Source: Pythium myriotylum (taxonomy: Eukaryota; Oomycota; Peronosporomycetes; Pythiales; Pythiaceae). From it: DNA of 64,000 nucleotides. The translations under genes were made by a program, and so were the position numbers. Shown one piece after another: positions 41,570-49,082 of this stretch; position 1 is the stretch's first letter, and each line of letters opens with the position of its first letter. The notes under the pieces were generated by a model that was not told the origin of the DNA, made no database searches, and saw only the letters and a list, made by a program, of their open reading frames with translations. The stretch covers positions 496,001-560,000 of the forward strand of contig JALJCQ010000013.1 of the NCBI GenBank assembly GCA_023091665.1, read 5' to 3'.

Positions 41570-42303
41570 TCCACGGCTGGGATCCAAAGACTACGTTGGA
41601 GAGCACGCTGCTGTGTGGCAGTACAGAGACCCAGGACCTGGATCCACGACGATGGAGGTTCCGGATTCAACGACAGTACACTTATGCGCGCCGTGAGGCC
41701 AACGCCAGGATCCAAGCTGCACAAGCCGAGAGAGCAGACAGGGCGAACGCTGACGTGACGGTACATCCTCTGGAGGTCGGATCTCAAGTGTGGCTGTATA
41801 TTGAACGAGTTAAGGAGGGTTTGGCAAGGAAATTAGCTCACAAGTGGCACGAACCCTTCCGTGTGTGCGAGATCCGAGACGGCTTCATGTATAAGCTCGA
41901 GATTGACGGATCCGGCTACCAATTGTCACCGTGGGTACATGTGTCGCGTCTAAAACCTTGTCGGGAAGCTCCAATGAGACCTCAAGTGCGGATCCGTGTA
42001 CCAGAAGACCAGAGGTTCGATTTCGACGAGGCTCTTCTGCCAGAGGACAGTTTCGAGCCAGATCCGGAGGATGGAATGTACGAAGTGGAAGAACTGTTGG
42101 ATCGGCGTGTTGTTAGACCAAGGACAAGGAACGCACGGAGTTACGTCGAGTTCCACGTCAAGTGGAAAGGGTATGATGATCCGACGTGGGTTCGTGAGGA
42201 GGATCTGAACTGCGGAGGCCTGATCTACGATTTTAATCGTCGGGAACGTGCTCGTAATCGGTTTCAGATGATGCAGTCGACCGAGGAGCCGTCGGTGGGG
42301 TAG
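41428..42303 (+). CDS. Inner element integrase C-terminus and chromodomain
   Basis: This frame resumes the integrase; the frame is open slightly upstream, where AER just before MVQTLTRALRMYV supplies the catalytic Glu. The usual YRPQANG segment is missing at the junction, so a small deletion accompanied the frameshift. Then come the GPY/F-like region (FRVCEIRDGFMYKLEI) and a canonical chromodomain (YEVEELLDRR...FHVKWKGYDDPTWVREEDL). Chromodomains of this class bind methylated histone H3 and steer insertion. Confidence 0.9.
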   Translation: MVQTLTRALRMYVEDEGQRDWDDYAERLVFAINTSHDRIRNETPFYLIHGWDPKTTLESTLLCGSTETQDLDPRRWRFRIQRQYTYARREANARIQAAQAERADRANADVTVHPLEVGSQVWLYIERVKEGLARKLAHKWHEPFRVCEIRDGFMYKLEIDGSGYQLSPWVHVSRLKPCREAPMRPQVRIRVPEDQRFDFDEALLPEDSFEPDPEDGMYEVEELLDRRVVRPRTRNARSYVEFHVKWKGYDDPTWVREEDLNCGGLIYDFNRRERARNRFQMMQSTEEPSVG

Positions 42304-43526
42304 ATCCGCGAGGATCCATGGGGTCTGAGAGGGCCCTTGACTTTTGTGTGCACATGGGAAGAGCAGAAGTCAGAATGTTGAAGAAGCATGTGTATGTATA
42401 TGCATATGAAGTGTCGTATGGGGAATCGTACTGGATCTACAAGTCGAAGTGGTGCTAGCAGCTAGATCCGACGCAGAGAGGTTGAGATCAGTGAATTTCA
42501 TGGCCGATCCAGGGGAAGGGACGACGACAGCCGCGGATCCAAGGCAAGACGTGATAAGTTGCGAGGATCCAACGCGAGGAGACAAGATGAGACCAGGTCT
42601 GCGGAGATACGGCTGGGGACGGATGGAATACGGCCAAGTTGACTCGACAACGGCATGCAGAGTGAGAATCCGCAGGAAGACGGCCTCAGGAGCGTGGATC
42701 CAAAGAGATGAAGGGTGAACACGGCGTGTGAAGTAAGAATCGACAAGAACCAAAGCCGAAGAGTGAAGATCCGTCGCTAAGGTGTCAAGGCAAGCGAAAG
42801 TCGTGCCGATTGAAGACTAAGGACGTGTGTTGTGGATTACACAGCCTCACAGCGGACGATGCGACGAGAATCAACGAATCGACTCGACGGCTTGGTCCAC
42901 GGTGCTGCTTCTGCTGTCAGAGCCGCTGCCTTCGTCGTTGTTGGGCTATGTAGCGTCAAGATCTGGATCCAACGCGTCAACCGCGCAACCTGAGTAGCAT
43001 CTACGCGAACGCTTGCAGATTCTGGTGCGGCCGATGCAAGCTACGCCTCAAGGGTGTGGATCTGGCCTACCCGTTCACGGACAAGACGGAGTCGACGGTC
43101 TGCTGCATCCTGCAAGTCCCCAACCGAGCGCATGAAGATCTGCTGCGCTGCGTCGTGAGCCTGATGCACCGTGAAGACGTGGCGACGAAGAGCTTCGTGT
43201 CGAGCATCGTAGAACTGTGCGAACTGTGCGAAGGAAGCTCCAGGAGGAGGATCCGCGCCGCCAGCGACGCAGTCCGGGCAGATCAACGAAGCAACGCTGC
43301 CGGCGTCTTGAGTTGATGCGGCAGGCGGAGGAGGCGAAGGTTCCGGACCTGGCAGTAAGCGTGGAGCCCCACGGTCTCTTCCTGGCGTTCGAGGAGGCGG
43401 ATCTTGCGCCGGCGGTGTGCTCGAAGGCGCTGGAGGTGGCGGATCCGACATGTGCGCGGGTGCGCCGGCCGATTGAAGAATGGAGCAAGGTCGACGCGCT
43501 CGTTGTGCACCAACCTTGGGGGCGGA
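42304..43526. other. Inner element 3' non-coding segment
   Basis: A 1.2-kb stretch between the end of pol and the 3' LTR with no sense-strand protein. It keeps the GGATCC enrichment (about seven sites) and contains an antisense ORF at its right end. Confidence 0.6.
43041..43451 (-). CDS. Antisense ORF in the 3' region of the inner element
   Basis: A 136-codon ATG-initiated frame opposite to gag-pol. The N-terminal half is Pro-rich (MSDPPPPAPSSTPPAQDPPP...). The second half looks helical (ARHEALRRHVFTVHQAHD..., GDLQDAADRRLRLVRERVG) and has a CPDC motif. Some large plant gypsy elements carry antisense ORFs in this position. No family is recognised and expression is unknown; the sense strand also has an open frame here, so GC-rich chance remains possible. 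Confidence 0.4.
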   Translation of the reverse strand: MSDPPPPAPSSTPPAQDPPPRTPGRDRGAPRLLPGPEPSPPPPAASTQDAGSVASLICPDCVAGGADPPPGASFAQFAQFYDARHEALRRHVFTVHQAHDAAQQIFMRSVGDLQDAADRRLRLVRERVGQIHTLEA

Positions 43527-44377
43527 TGTGGTGATGCGGATTGAGAAAGAGAGGTCGCGGTCTCTCACCACCGTCTACCCCGTGGATCCGACGGTTAAAC
43601 CGTCCCGCAGGAGCTCCGGTTGGGGATCCAGAGGGCCCTAATGTCCCTCATTGTGGGTCCCGAGTCTCAGAAGGAAAGGCGAAGTTTAAGCTAGACTAGG
43701 CTAATTAGGCTAATATGTAGGGTACAGGTAGTAGGCGTAGGATAGGTGCTGGATCTCGTGTCTCATGGTCTGATTTTGTGTGGAACACCCGGATCCGGGG
43801 TTAAAATCGGATTTATGTGGACCACATAAGTTGGGTCCGGACACGTTCTGGCCGATAACAAACAAGTTGCGATTTTCCCCCCTCAAGCTCAAGTCCCCGG
43901 GCCAAGCGGCGAACAAGAGGGAAGGTCAGAGGCACGCGTCAGCTGCGGTCAAGGTCAGGAGAACCCAGCGCGCCCCCCGCCTCGTGCAGCTTCAACCCCC
44001 AAGTCCCGTGGGTGGCAAGCAGCCCACGTTAAAGTTCCAGTGTCCCGAGACACTGTGGGAAGGTCAAGGTCGTTTTCAAGGTCGGATCCAAGCCTCGCGG
44101 CGCGGATCCCGTGTCAAGTCCTGCCGGCCGCGCTACGCACCGGATCCAGGCCACGCCGCGCGTGTAACCGTTGCGGCGCGTCTCTTCCGCTCAAGGCTCA
44201 ACGGATCTTGTCTTCTCCGCGCTTGCAACGCGGGATCTCGAGTCCACGGTCCCAGAACGGGTACAAGACCAAAGAACTGGGGCGTTTGTGTCCAGGGTGC
44301 GGTCGTTACCGAATCCTGCACAGACGCTGACGTGGGAAGCGCCCAGCAAGAGTAATTTTGCTGCCCGCTACACCACA
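43527..44377 (+). repeat. Inner element 3' LTR
   Basis: 851-bp LTR matching 32729-33579 without a difference I could see; followed by target duplication CAGC. Confidence 0.94.
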
Positions 44378-44503
44378 CAGCGTACGCCCAGAGGTCACAC
44401 TGGTCGTCGAGCTAGCCATGGTTTAGCGTCGACGGTCTTCGCTTGATCGATCTTCTTGACGAGCCTTGGTAGTTGCACACCGGCAAACCACTAAAGCTAG
44501 CTT

Positions 44504-44734
44504 TGTAGTAGGTCCAAGGTTCACCAACACAGTCACTAGGGAAGCTGGCGGCTTCCTTTGATCCCGTTGTCTATTGTAGAATGAATAGGAGCAACTCAAT
44601 TCCTACTCTCTGTAACCCCGTTGGGGTACTCAAGTACCCCACGGGTCTGTTCTTATCGCCAGCCAGCTCAGCTGCGGGCACCAGCCCGCTGCACAGTGAG
44701 TGGGCAACGTCTTGGTCGTCCTCAGCCCACTACA
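44504..44734 (-). repeat. Outer element 5' LTR
   Basis: 231-bp LTR matching 27655-27885 except for about two substitutions (GATCCCG for GATCTCG, and CCCACTACA for CCCGCTACA at the end); flanked on the right by target duplication AAATC. Confidence 0.92.
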
Positions 44735-44754
44735 AAATCACAAAAAAAAAAATC

Positions 44755-45235
44755 TGCAACCATTGCCGATCACCTCGCAATACCCGTCTGGTAAGCCTGC
44801 GCATCCAAGCCCACACAAGCTATTAGGATCCACAAGATTCACTCGTCAGCCTTATTAACATAATCGCAGCAGCTCTGGCGCCATCCACACAACCATGCTC
44901 TCCTCACTCGTTACCGACACGTCACCGAGTAAACAAGCATTTACGGGGAAACGATGCCGCTTAGGGTGTCGATACCGCATCGTAACCACCTCAAGGCTGA
45001 CTGACCTACGCACTGAGATCATTGTTACAGTACAGGACCCATACACGTGACAAGTCTAAGGCGTTTGAAGCAGTCCAAGTCTCGGGGCCGTACAACCGTG
45101 TCCAGTCAGTTAAGCTTCACCGTGGCCGAAGATCCGAAGGAGCTCGCACAGCTCCTTGGGATCTTTGGCGTTCGAGAAATACTTCCTCGCGCACACCAGA
45201 TACCGCTGCAAAATGGGAAGAAACTATAACAGCAC
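44755..45235 (-). pseudogene. Receptor-kinase relic with LRR exons
   Basis: The right-hand relic of a C/D-type receptor. CTCTGGCGCCATCCAC and GCTCTCCTCACTCG match the antisense of the kinase APE region. AGGGTGTCGATACCGCATCG matches an LRR exon of C and D, and GATCTTTGGCGTTCGAGAAA matches LRR exon 2 antisense. Intervening parts of the kinase and stalk are deleted. A segment of about 85 bp ending with CCAAGCCCACACAAGC..GGATCC is inserted at the APE region, as in the 24.5-kb relic. Confidence 0.7.
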
Positions 45236-45362
45236 TACATGCATGTTTCATCATTTCAATGACGATGATACTGTAGCTAGCAAGAGTAGGGGTGTCACTA
45301 TGGCTGTCAGAGTTTGGACTTCCTATTAGTGCAAATAAGACTCTTTCGCTCGTTACCATGAC

Positions 45363-46649
45363 TTAAAGACCACTCCAGTAAGTGGCGAGGCCGTTGCCAA
45401 ACGCCAGGAAGGCCTTGTACATGTTGTTGCCGGCCGAGCGGATCGTCGACTCAGACGCAATGAAACTGGAGCCAGCCATCTCGATCGTGAACACGGGCTT
45501 GTTGAGAACCTGAAACACGGCGTCATCGAAGCAGCCGTACGCCACGTAGAGCTGCGCGCTGGTCTGGCTTCGGTACTGGCTACCAGCGGCGGCCGTCATG
45601 GCGTCACCGAGCACTTTGAGCTTCGGGCCATATGGAGCTGGCGGCGTGCCTTGCTGGTTGCCGTAGGCACGAAGAATGAGACCAGCGTACGAGTGCATGT
45701 CGATAGCGCCGTAGGCATTGATGCTCTTGAGGTACGCCCACGAGCCCGAGGTCTCAGGCTCACTCAGCACGGCTGTGCCCGGATAGGTCTCGGCCGTCGG
45801 GCCGGCGCCTTCCTTACCGAAGAACGAAGCAGGTCCGTAGTTGCGGTTAAGGTCCACGCCGTAGGTGGAACCCGAGATCTTTCGGCGGTTCTTGCGCCAG
45901 AGACGCTCCGTGCTCCACGAGTAACGGTAGCCGTCGAGGTTCAGAATCGGCACAAAGTGCCAGTCGTAGAGCTTGAAGAGGTTCGTGACTGTGGCGTCGC
46001 CAGCACGGAGACCATCGAGCATCGCGGCAATGACGTAGAATGTGGAGCTGCCTGCGATCCACTCGCGCGCGTGGATGAGACCTTGCGTGTAGACAGCCTT
46101 GCGACCCGATCCAGTGGAGATTTTGTAACCGGGCACGGTGCGACCTTCGTACGTGGTCGTAACCTTGGCGATCTTGGTGAAGATCGTCGGGTTCTCGGCC
46201 ACGAGCGCGTCGAAGAACGCGTACACTTCGTCCGACGTGCGGAAGCAGTCGAAGAACGCGTTGTCGACGTACTTGGTCGTCGCGAGCTGCTCGAGGTGGC
46301 GACGCGTCTTGGTCGCGCACGTTGCTCGGACCACAGCACGCTCGGCGAGAAGCTGCTGCGTGTTAACCGGGTCGCGTACGATGAGCGTGTCGTTCGCAAA
46401 GAGGCGGAACTTGCCGTTGTGCGACTGCTGGAACTGAGCCACATCGGCTTCGGTCGCGTAGATGTCGGCCGTGATCTTGTCACCTTCGACGGGCAACATG
46501 GCCCAGACATCGAGCTCGCCCTTGAACTTTGGCAGCGTCGCGTCGAAGACCGACTTCGGTGCCGTGACGTGGTAGAGCTGCTTCGGCTCGGCGATGGTAA
46601 CGCCGACAAAGGCCGTGGCCACGAGCAGGATCGACTGGAGGGTCTTCAT
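45363..46649 (-). CDS. Secreted zinc carboxypeptidase (M14A), copy 1
   Basis: A single-exon protein of 428 residues with signal peptide MKTLQSILLVATAFVGVTIA and a propeptide of about 100 residues. The M14 catalytic domain is complete: zinc ligands His193 and Glu196 (HAREW), His319 (DMHSYAG), the substrate-binding NRNYGP segment near 268-273 and the general base Glu390 (FTIEMAG). It should remove C-terminal residues from peptides outside the cell after removal of the propeptide. An inverted, nearly identical copy begins at 63257. Upstream sequence is shared by the two copies as well. Confidence 0.95.
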   Translation of the reverse strand: MKTLQSILLVATAFVGVTIAEPKQLYHVTAPKSVFDATLPKFKGELDVWAMLPVEGDKITADIYATEADVAQFQQSHNGKFRLFANDTLIVRDPVNTQQLLAERAVVRATCATKTRRHLEQLATTKYVDNAFFDCFRTSDEVYAFFDALVAENPTIFTKIAKVTTTYEGRTVPGYKISTGSGRKAVYTQGLIHAREWIAGSSTFYVIAAMLDGLRAGDATVTNLFKLYDWHFVPILNLDGYRYSWSTERLWRKNRRKISGSTYGVDLNRNYGPASFFGKEGAGPTAETYPGTAVLSEPETSGSWAYLKSINAYGAIDMHSYAGLILRAYGNQQGTPPAPYGPKLKVLGDAMTAAAGSQYRSQTSAQLYVAYGCFDDAVFQVLNKPVFTIEMAGSSFIASESTIRSAGNNMYKAFLAFGNGLATYWSGL

Positions 46650-47194
46650 GGCTTGGCTCTTTTAGGGCGATTTGGAAAATGGCCCAACGTATTGCTGAGC
46701 CTGAACACCAAGCTTGGCTCTCGTCTGGCTCAGTCATCATAGTCGTTTGTTACTCGAGGCGATTTTACGCCGTTCTCAGATTGCGCACCCATGGAGTGCT
46801 GATTGAAGATCGCAAAGATACTGCGTAAACGAGTTCGAGGTGACGACTAAAGACAGTCGACCATAGCCTAGGATAGTGGATCCACATCGACATCCTTGAC
46901 GGCAACAATCCATGCCACGCAATCGTTGAACCATTCTGGGTACACGAGCTGCATCCTGTTGCGCTCGTGGAGAACTTGACGTAGTACATGAATCGACGTG
47001 GGATTCACCACGCAGCTTCTTCTTGTGGGTTTATGTATCTTGAATTATGTATCCTCTTTGAGTTGCGGGTTTGTGCTAATGACCGACATCGAGCCCGTTT
47101 GGTGTGGATGGGCAAAATCAACGAATCCGCGTCTGATTTCGTCGATCTTTCGAACCTCCACCCGGATCTGCTAATCTGATCCATCGAGCAAACT

Positions 47195-47278
47195 AACGTC
47201 GACTGAGTCAGTCGACGTTGATGACGCCGATTGCTCAGATTTGTCAATCACTGACAGATCTGAGCAATCGGTGTCATC
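47195..47278. repeat. Adjacent palindrome and hairpin
   Basis: A 25-bp palindrome (47195-47219, AACGTCGACTGA/G centre) is followed directly by 21-bp inverted arms (47220-47240 and 47258-47278, one mismatch) separated by a 17-bp loop. Confidence 0.9.
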
Positions 47279-47435
47279 AGCTATGTGTACACTGTACTGT
47301 ACGCGTCTTGCAGTCTGCAACGCGGGTCCACATAGCTGAACATCCCCATCTCCATTGGTGTGCCAAAATACAGCATCCTTAGCTAAGAATGACTGTTTCT
47401 ATAATACTTCGAAGTACTTGAGACCCCACCTTCAA

Positions 47436-47464
47436 GCAAAACCCCACCGACGGTGGGGTTTTGC
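47436..47464. repeat. 29-bp palindrome
   Basis: Perfect 14-bp arms around one central base: GCAAAACCCCACCG, then A, then its reverse complement. It abuts the first foldback unit. Confidence 0.92.
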
Positions 47465-47799
47465 GATCTCGACACGAGACATCAAGTGAGGTCTGTCGAC
47501 CACGGGGTTGATGGCCACGTTTCGCCACGAGCGAGGCCAGAAACAGTCATTCTGACGGTGGGCCACCGTCAGAATGACATGGGCGATCTCGACACGAGAC
47601 ATCAAGTGAGGTCTGTCGACCACGGGGTTGATGGCCACGTTTCGCCACGAGCGAGGCCAGAAACAGTCATTCTGACGGTGGGCCACCGTCAGAATGACTG
47701 TTTCTGTCAGAATGACTGTTTCTGGCCTCGCTCGTGGCGAAACGTGGCCATCAACCCCGTGGTCGACAGACCTCACTTGATGTCTCGTGTCGAGATCGC
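47463..47799. repeat. Tandem plus inverted 116-bp foldback units
   Basis: Two direct copies of a 116-bp unit (47463-47578 and 47583-47698) are followed, after 7 bp, by an inverted partial copy (47706-47799). Each direct copy ends in its own short inverted repeat (GTCATTCTGACGGTGG ... complement). The arrangement would form a long hairpin in single-stranded DNA or RNA. Confidence 0.9.
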
Positions 47800-47989
47800 C
47801 CATGTGATCACGGAGCCATGTCGAATACTAATACAGCCGATTGCCAACAAGAAAAATACATGTATTATCTCGATGTCTACCTCGCTCCTACCCCCGTCCT
47901 TTGTCCAGTACTGGCGATCATCGTTCCAGTTTCCAAGGACACAGTTGACGCGAATGTCGTCAGCGGCCACGGCCTACGACAAAACCCCT

Positions 47990-48245
47990 CCATCACCAAC
48001 AGTATGACGGCCTCATCTCCGGACTCGTCGCTGCAGGCGAGAACCGCGCCCCTATCGGTTATCGGCGACAGCATGCTCATCATTCAACAAATGAAGCACG
48101 ACAAACCCCTGCTCAACTTTGCGTTGAAAGGCAAATATGCTCGAGCGCGACGATTAGCCGGCACCCTCGGCATTCGCAGTTGGCGTCACCACCCTCGCGC
48201 GGCAAACAAGATGGCGGATGCAGCAGCCAATCTCGCCATGGACTC
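47990..48245 (+). pseudogene. Relic of a retroelement RNase H domain
   Basis: The plus-strand sequence reads GLISGLVAAGE in one frame and then VIGDSMLIIQQM ... HHPRAANKMADAAANLAMD in another. This is the order of the last helices of an RNase HI-like domain (GDS and AADAA catalytic surroundings). A frameshift lies between the two parts. No RT or integrase remains nearby. It resembles the second RNase H of the inner gypsy element only in general fold. Confidence 0.6.
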
Positions 48246-49082
48246 GTACGACAGCAGCCACACACGTCACCCCACCGACGACGTGCGGCATCAGCGCATA
48301 AGCGGCTCTTCTTCCCGGGCACCTCGCGCACTGGAGAGAAGGCAACGCCCAACTTGGACTTGGGCTCCAGGCGGCTATAGGTATCTAGATAACTTCTAAC
48401 TTGGGCTCCGGCCGACTATAGGTTTCTAGATGAGCAAATCTATCGACCTCAGTTGAGTCGCAGTCCTGGCGATCACTGGGAGCCGAGTCGATTACAAGTG
48501 GGTGGTCATCAAGGACTCGAGATCCTGACCTCGTTGAAGGACCTTCACTCTGGATGGGTCTAGGTTGCTGAATGAGGGGGTTTACACTGAGGAAGAAGGA
48601 AGCCACAGTTGCTCAAACGAAGGCTTTATGGTTATTCAACGTAGTTTCATATTACTAAGTGAGCATTATTGTAATTTAGAGGTACATTATATACTATTGT
48701 GGTAATATAACAGATCTTAATGTGCTATATTCGTTAATTAATGCCCCGTTCATTCGCCTCCATTCCTCTCACTCCTCTTGGACGAGCGACCTCTCTCTGG
48801 ATCCGACGCCACAGCCGTGCATTCCACACACGAAGCCACCTCCACGACTGCTCCGCATCCGCCTGCTCGTTCTTCTCTTCAGCCACCGTTCGCTTTCGAA
48901 ACGTTTGACTCGCGACAGGCAAAGCCACCGCATTGGCTAATATCACGCGCTCCGATCCCTCATCAACACGATGATTCGTCAAAACCCCACCCCCACCTCC
49001 CATTGGCTGATAAAATCAACCTCTTGACTTCCTCGACCCATTTGCCAACAACTCATTGGCTCTCCCATCTCTTCCCGTGCCC
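48246..49082. other. Intergenic region upstream of F-box-like gene
   Basis: Holds AT-rich sequence around 48640-48740 and a short dispersed motif near 48378-48470: GGCTATAGGTATCTAGAT, then GACTATAGGTTTCTAGATGA. The motif recurs in diverged form near 55218-55270. No gene was recognised; the promoter of the next gene should be at the right end. Confidence 0.4.

Larger units (their letters stand above)
32729..44377 (+). mobile_element. Inner Ty3/gypsy chromovirus-type retrotransposon, GGATCC-rich
   Basis: The element is bounded by 851-bp direct LTRs (32729-33579 and 43527-44377), which begin TGTGGTG and end CACCACA. A 4-bp target duplication CAGC flanks it (32725-32728 and 44378-44381). It is inserted in the 5' region of the outer element in the opposite orientation. 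Gag, protease, RT, two RNase H domains, integrase and a chromodomain lie on the plus strand. The LTRs look identical by eye. A GGGGGCGGA tract abuts the 3' LTR, and TGGAGCACGAGACCGG two bases after the 5' LTR fits a primer binding site. The body contains about 69 GGATCC hexamers by my count. Confidence 0.94.
27655..44734 (-). mobile_element. Outer Ty3/gypsy chromovirus-type retrotransposon (interrupted)
   Basis: The element is bounded by 231-bp direct LTRs (27655-27885 and 44504-44734) that begin TG and end CA, and by a perfect 5-bp target duplication AAATC (27650-27654 and 44735-44739). It is transcribed leftward, with gag, protease, RT, RNase H, integrase and a chromo-like C-terminus in gypsy order. 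Removing the 11.65-kb inner insertion leaves about 5.4 kb. By eye the LTRs differ at about two positions. The coding region has frameshifts near 30150 and 28665, so this copy is not autonomous. A purine-rich tract (GGAAGGGCGG in element sense) abuts the 3' LTR. Confidence 0.93.
46650..47989. other. Intergenic region dominated by inverted repeats
   Basis: Left part (46650-47165) is homologous in inverted orientation to 62.6-63.26 kb, including the carboxypeptidase promoter. The middle and right parts contain the palindromes and foldback units listed separately. No protein-coding gene is supported; open frames across the repeats are duplicates of one another. Confidence 0.6.

Noticed and set aside
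45651..46742. 363-codon plus-strand frame opposite carboxypeptidase copy 1
   Set aside because: Antisense of a conserved M14 enzyme; the same shadow recurs opposite copy 2.
47463..47799. Repeats that could be mistaken for a CRISPR array
   Set aside because: Only two direct units with a 4-bp spacing plus an inverted copy, in a eukaryotic context; no spacers.
47453..48007. 184-codon plus-strand frame across the foldback array
   Set aside because: It merely translates the repeated 116-bp unit twice; no independent support.
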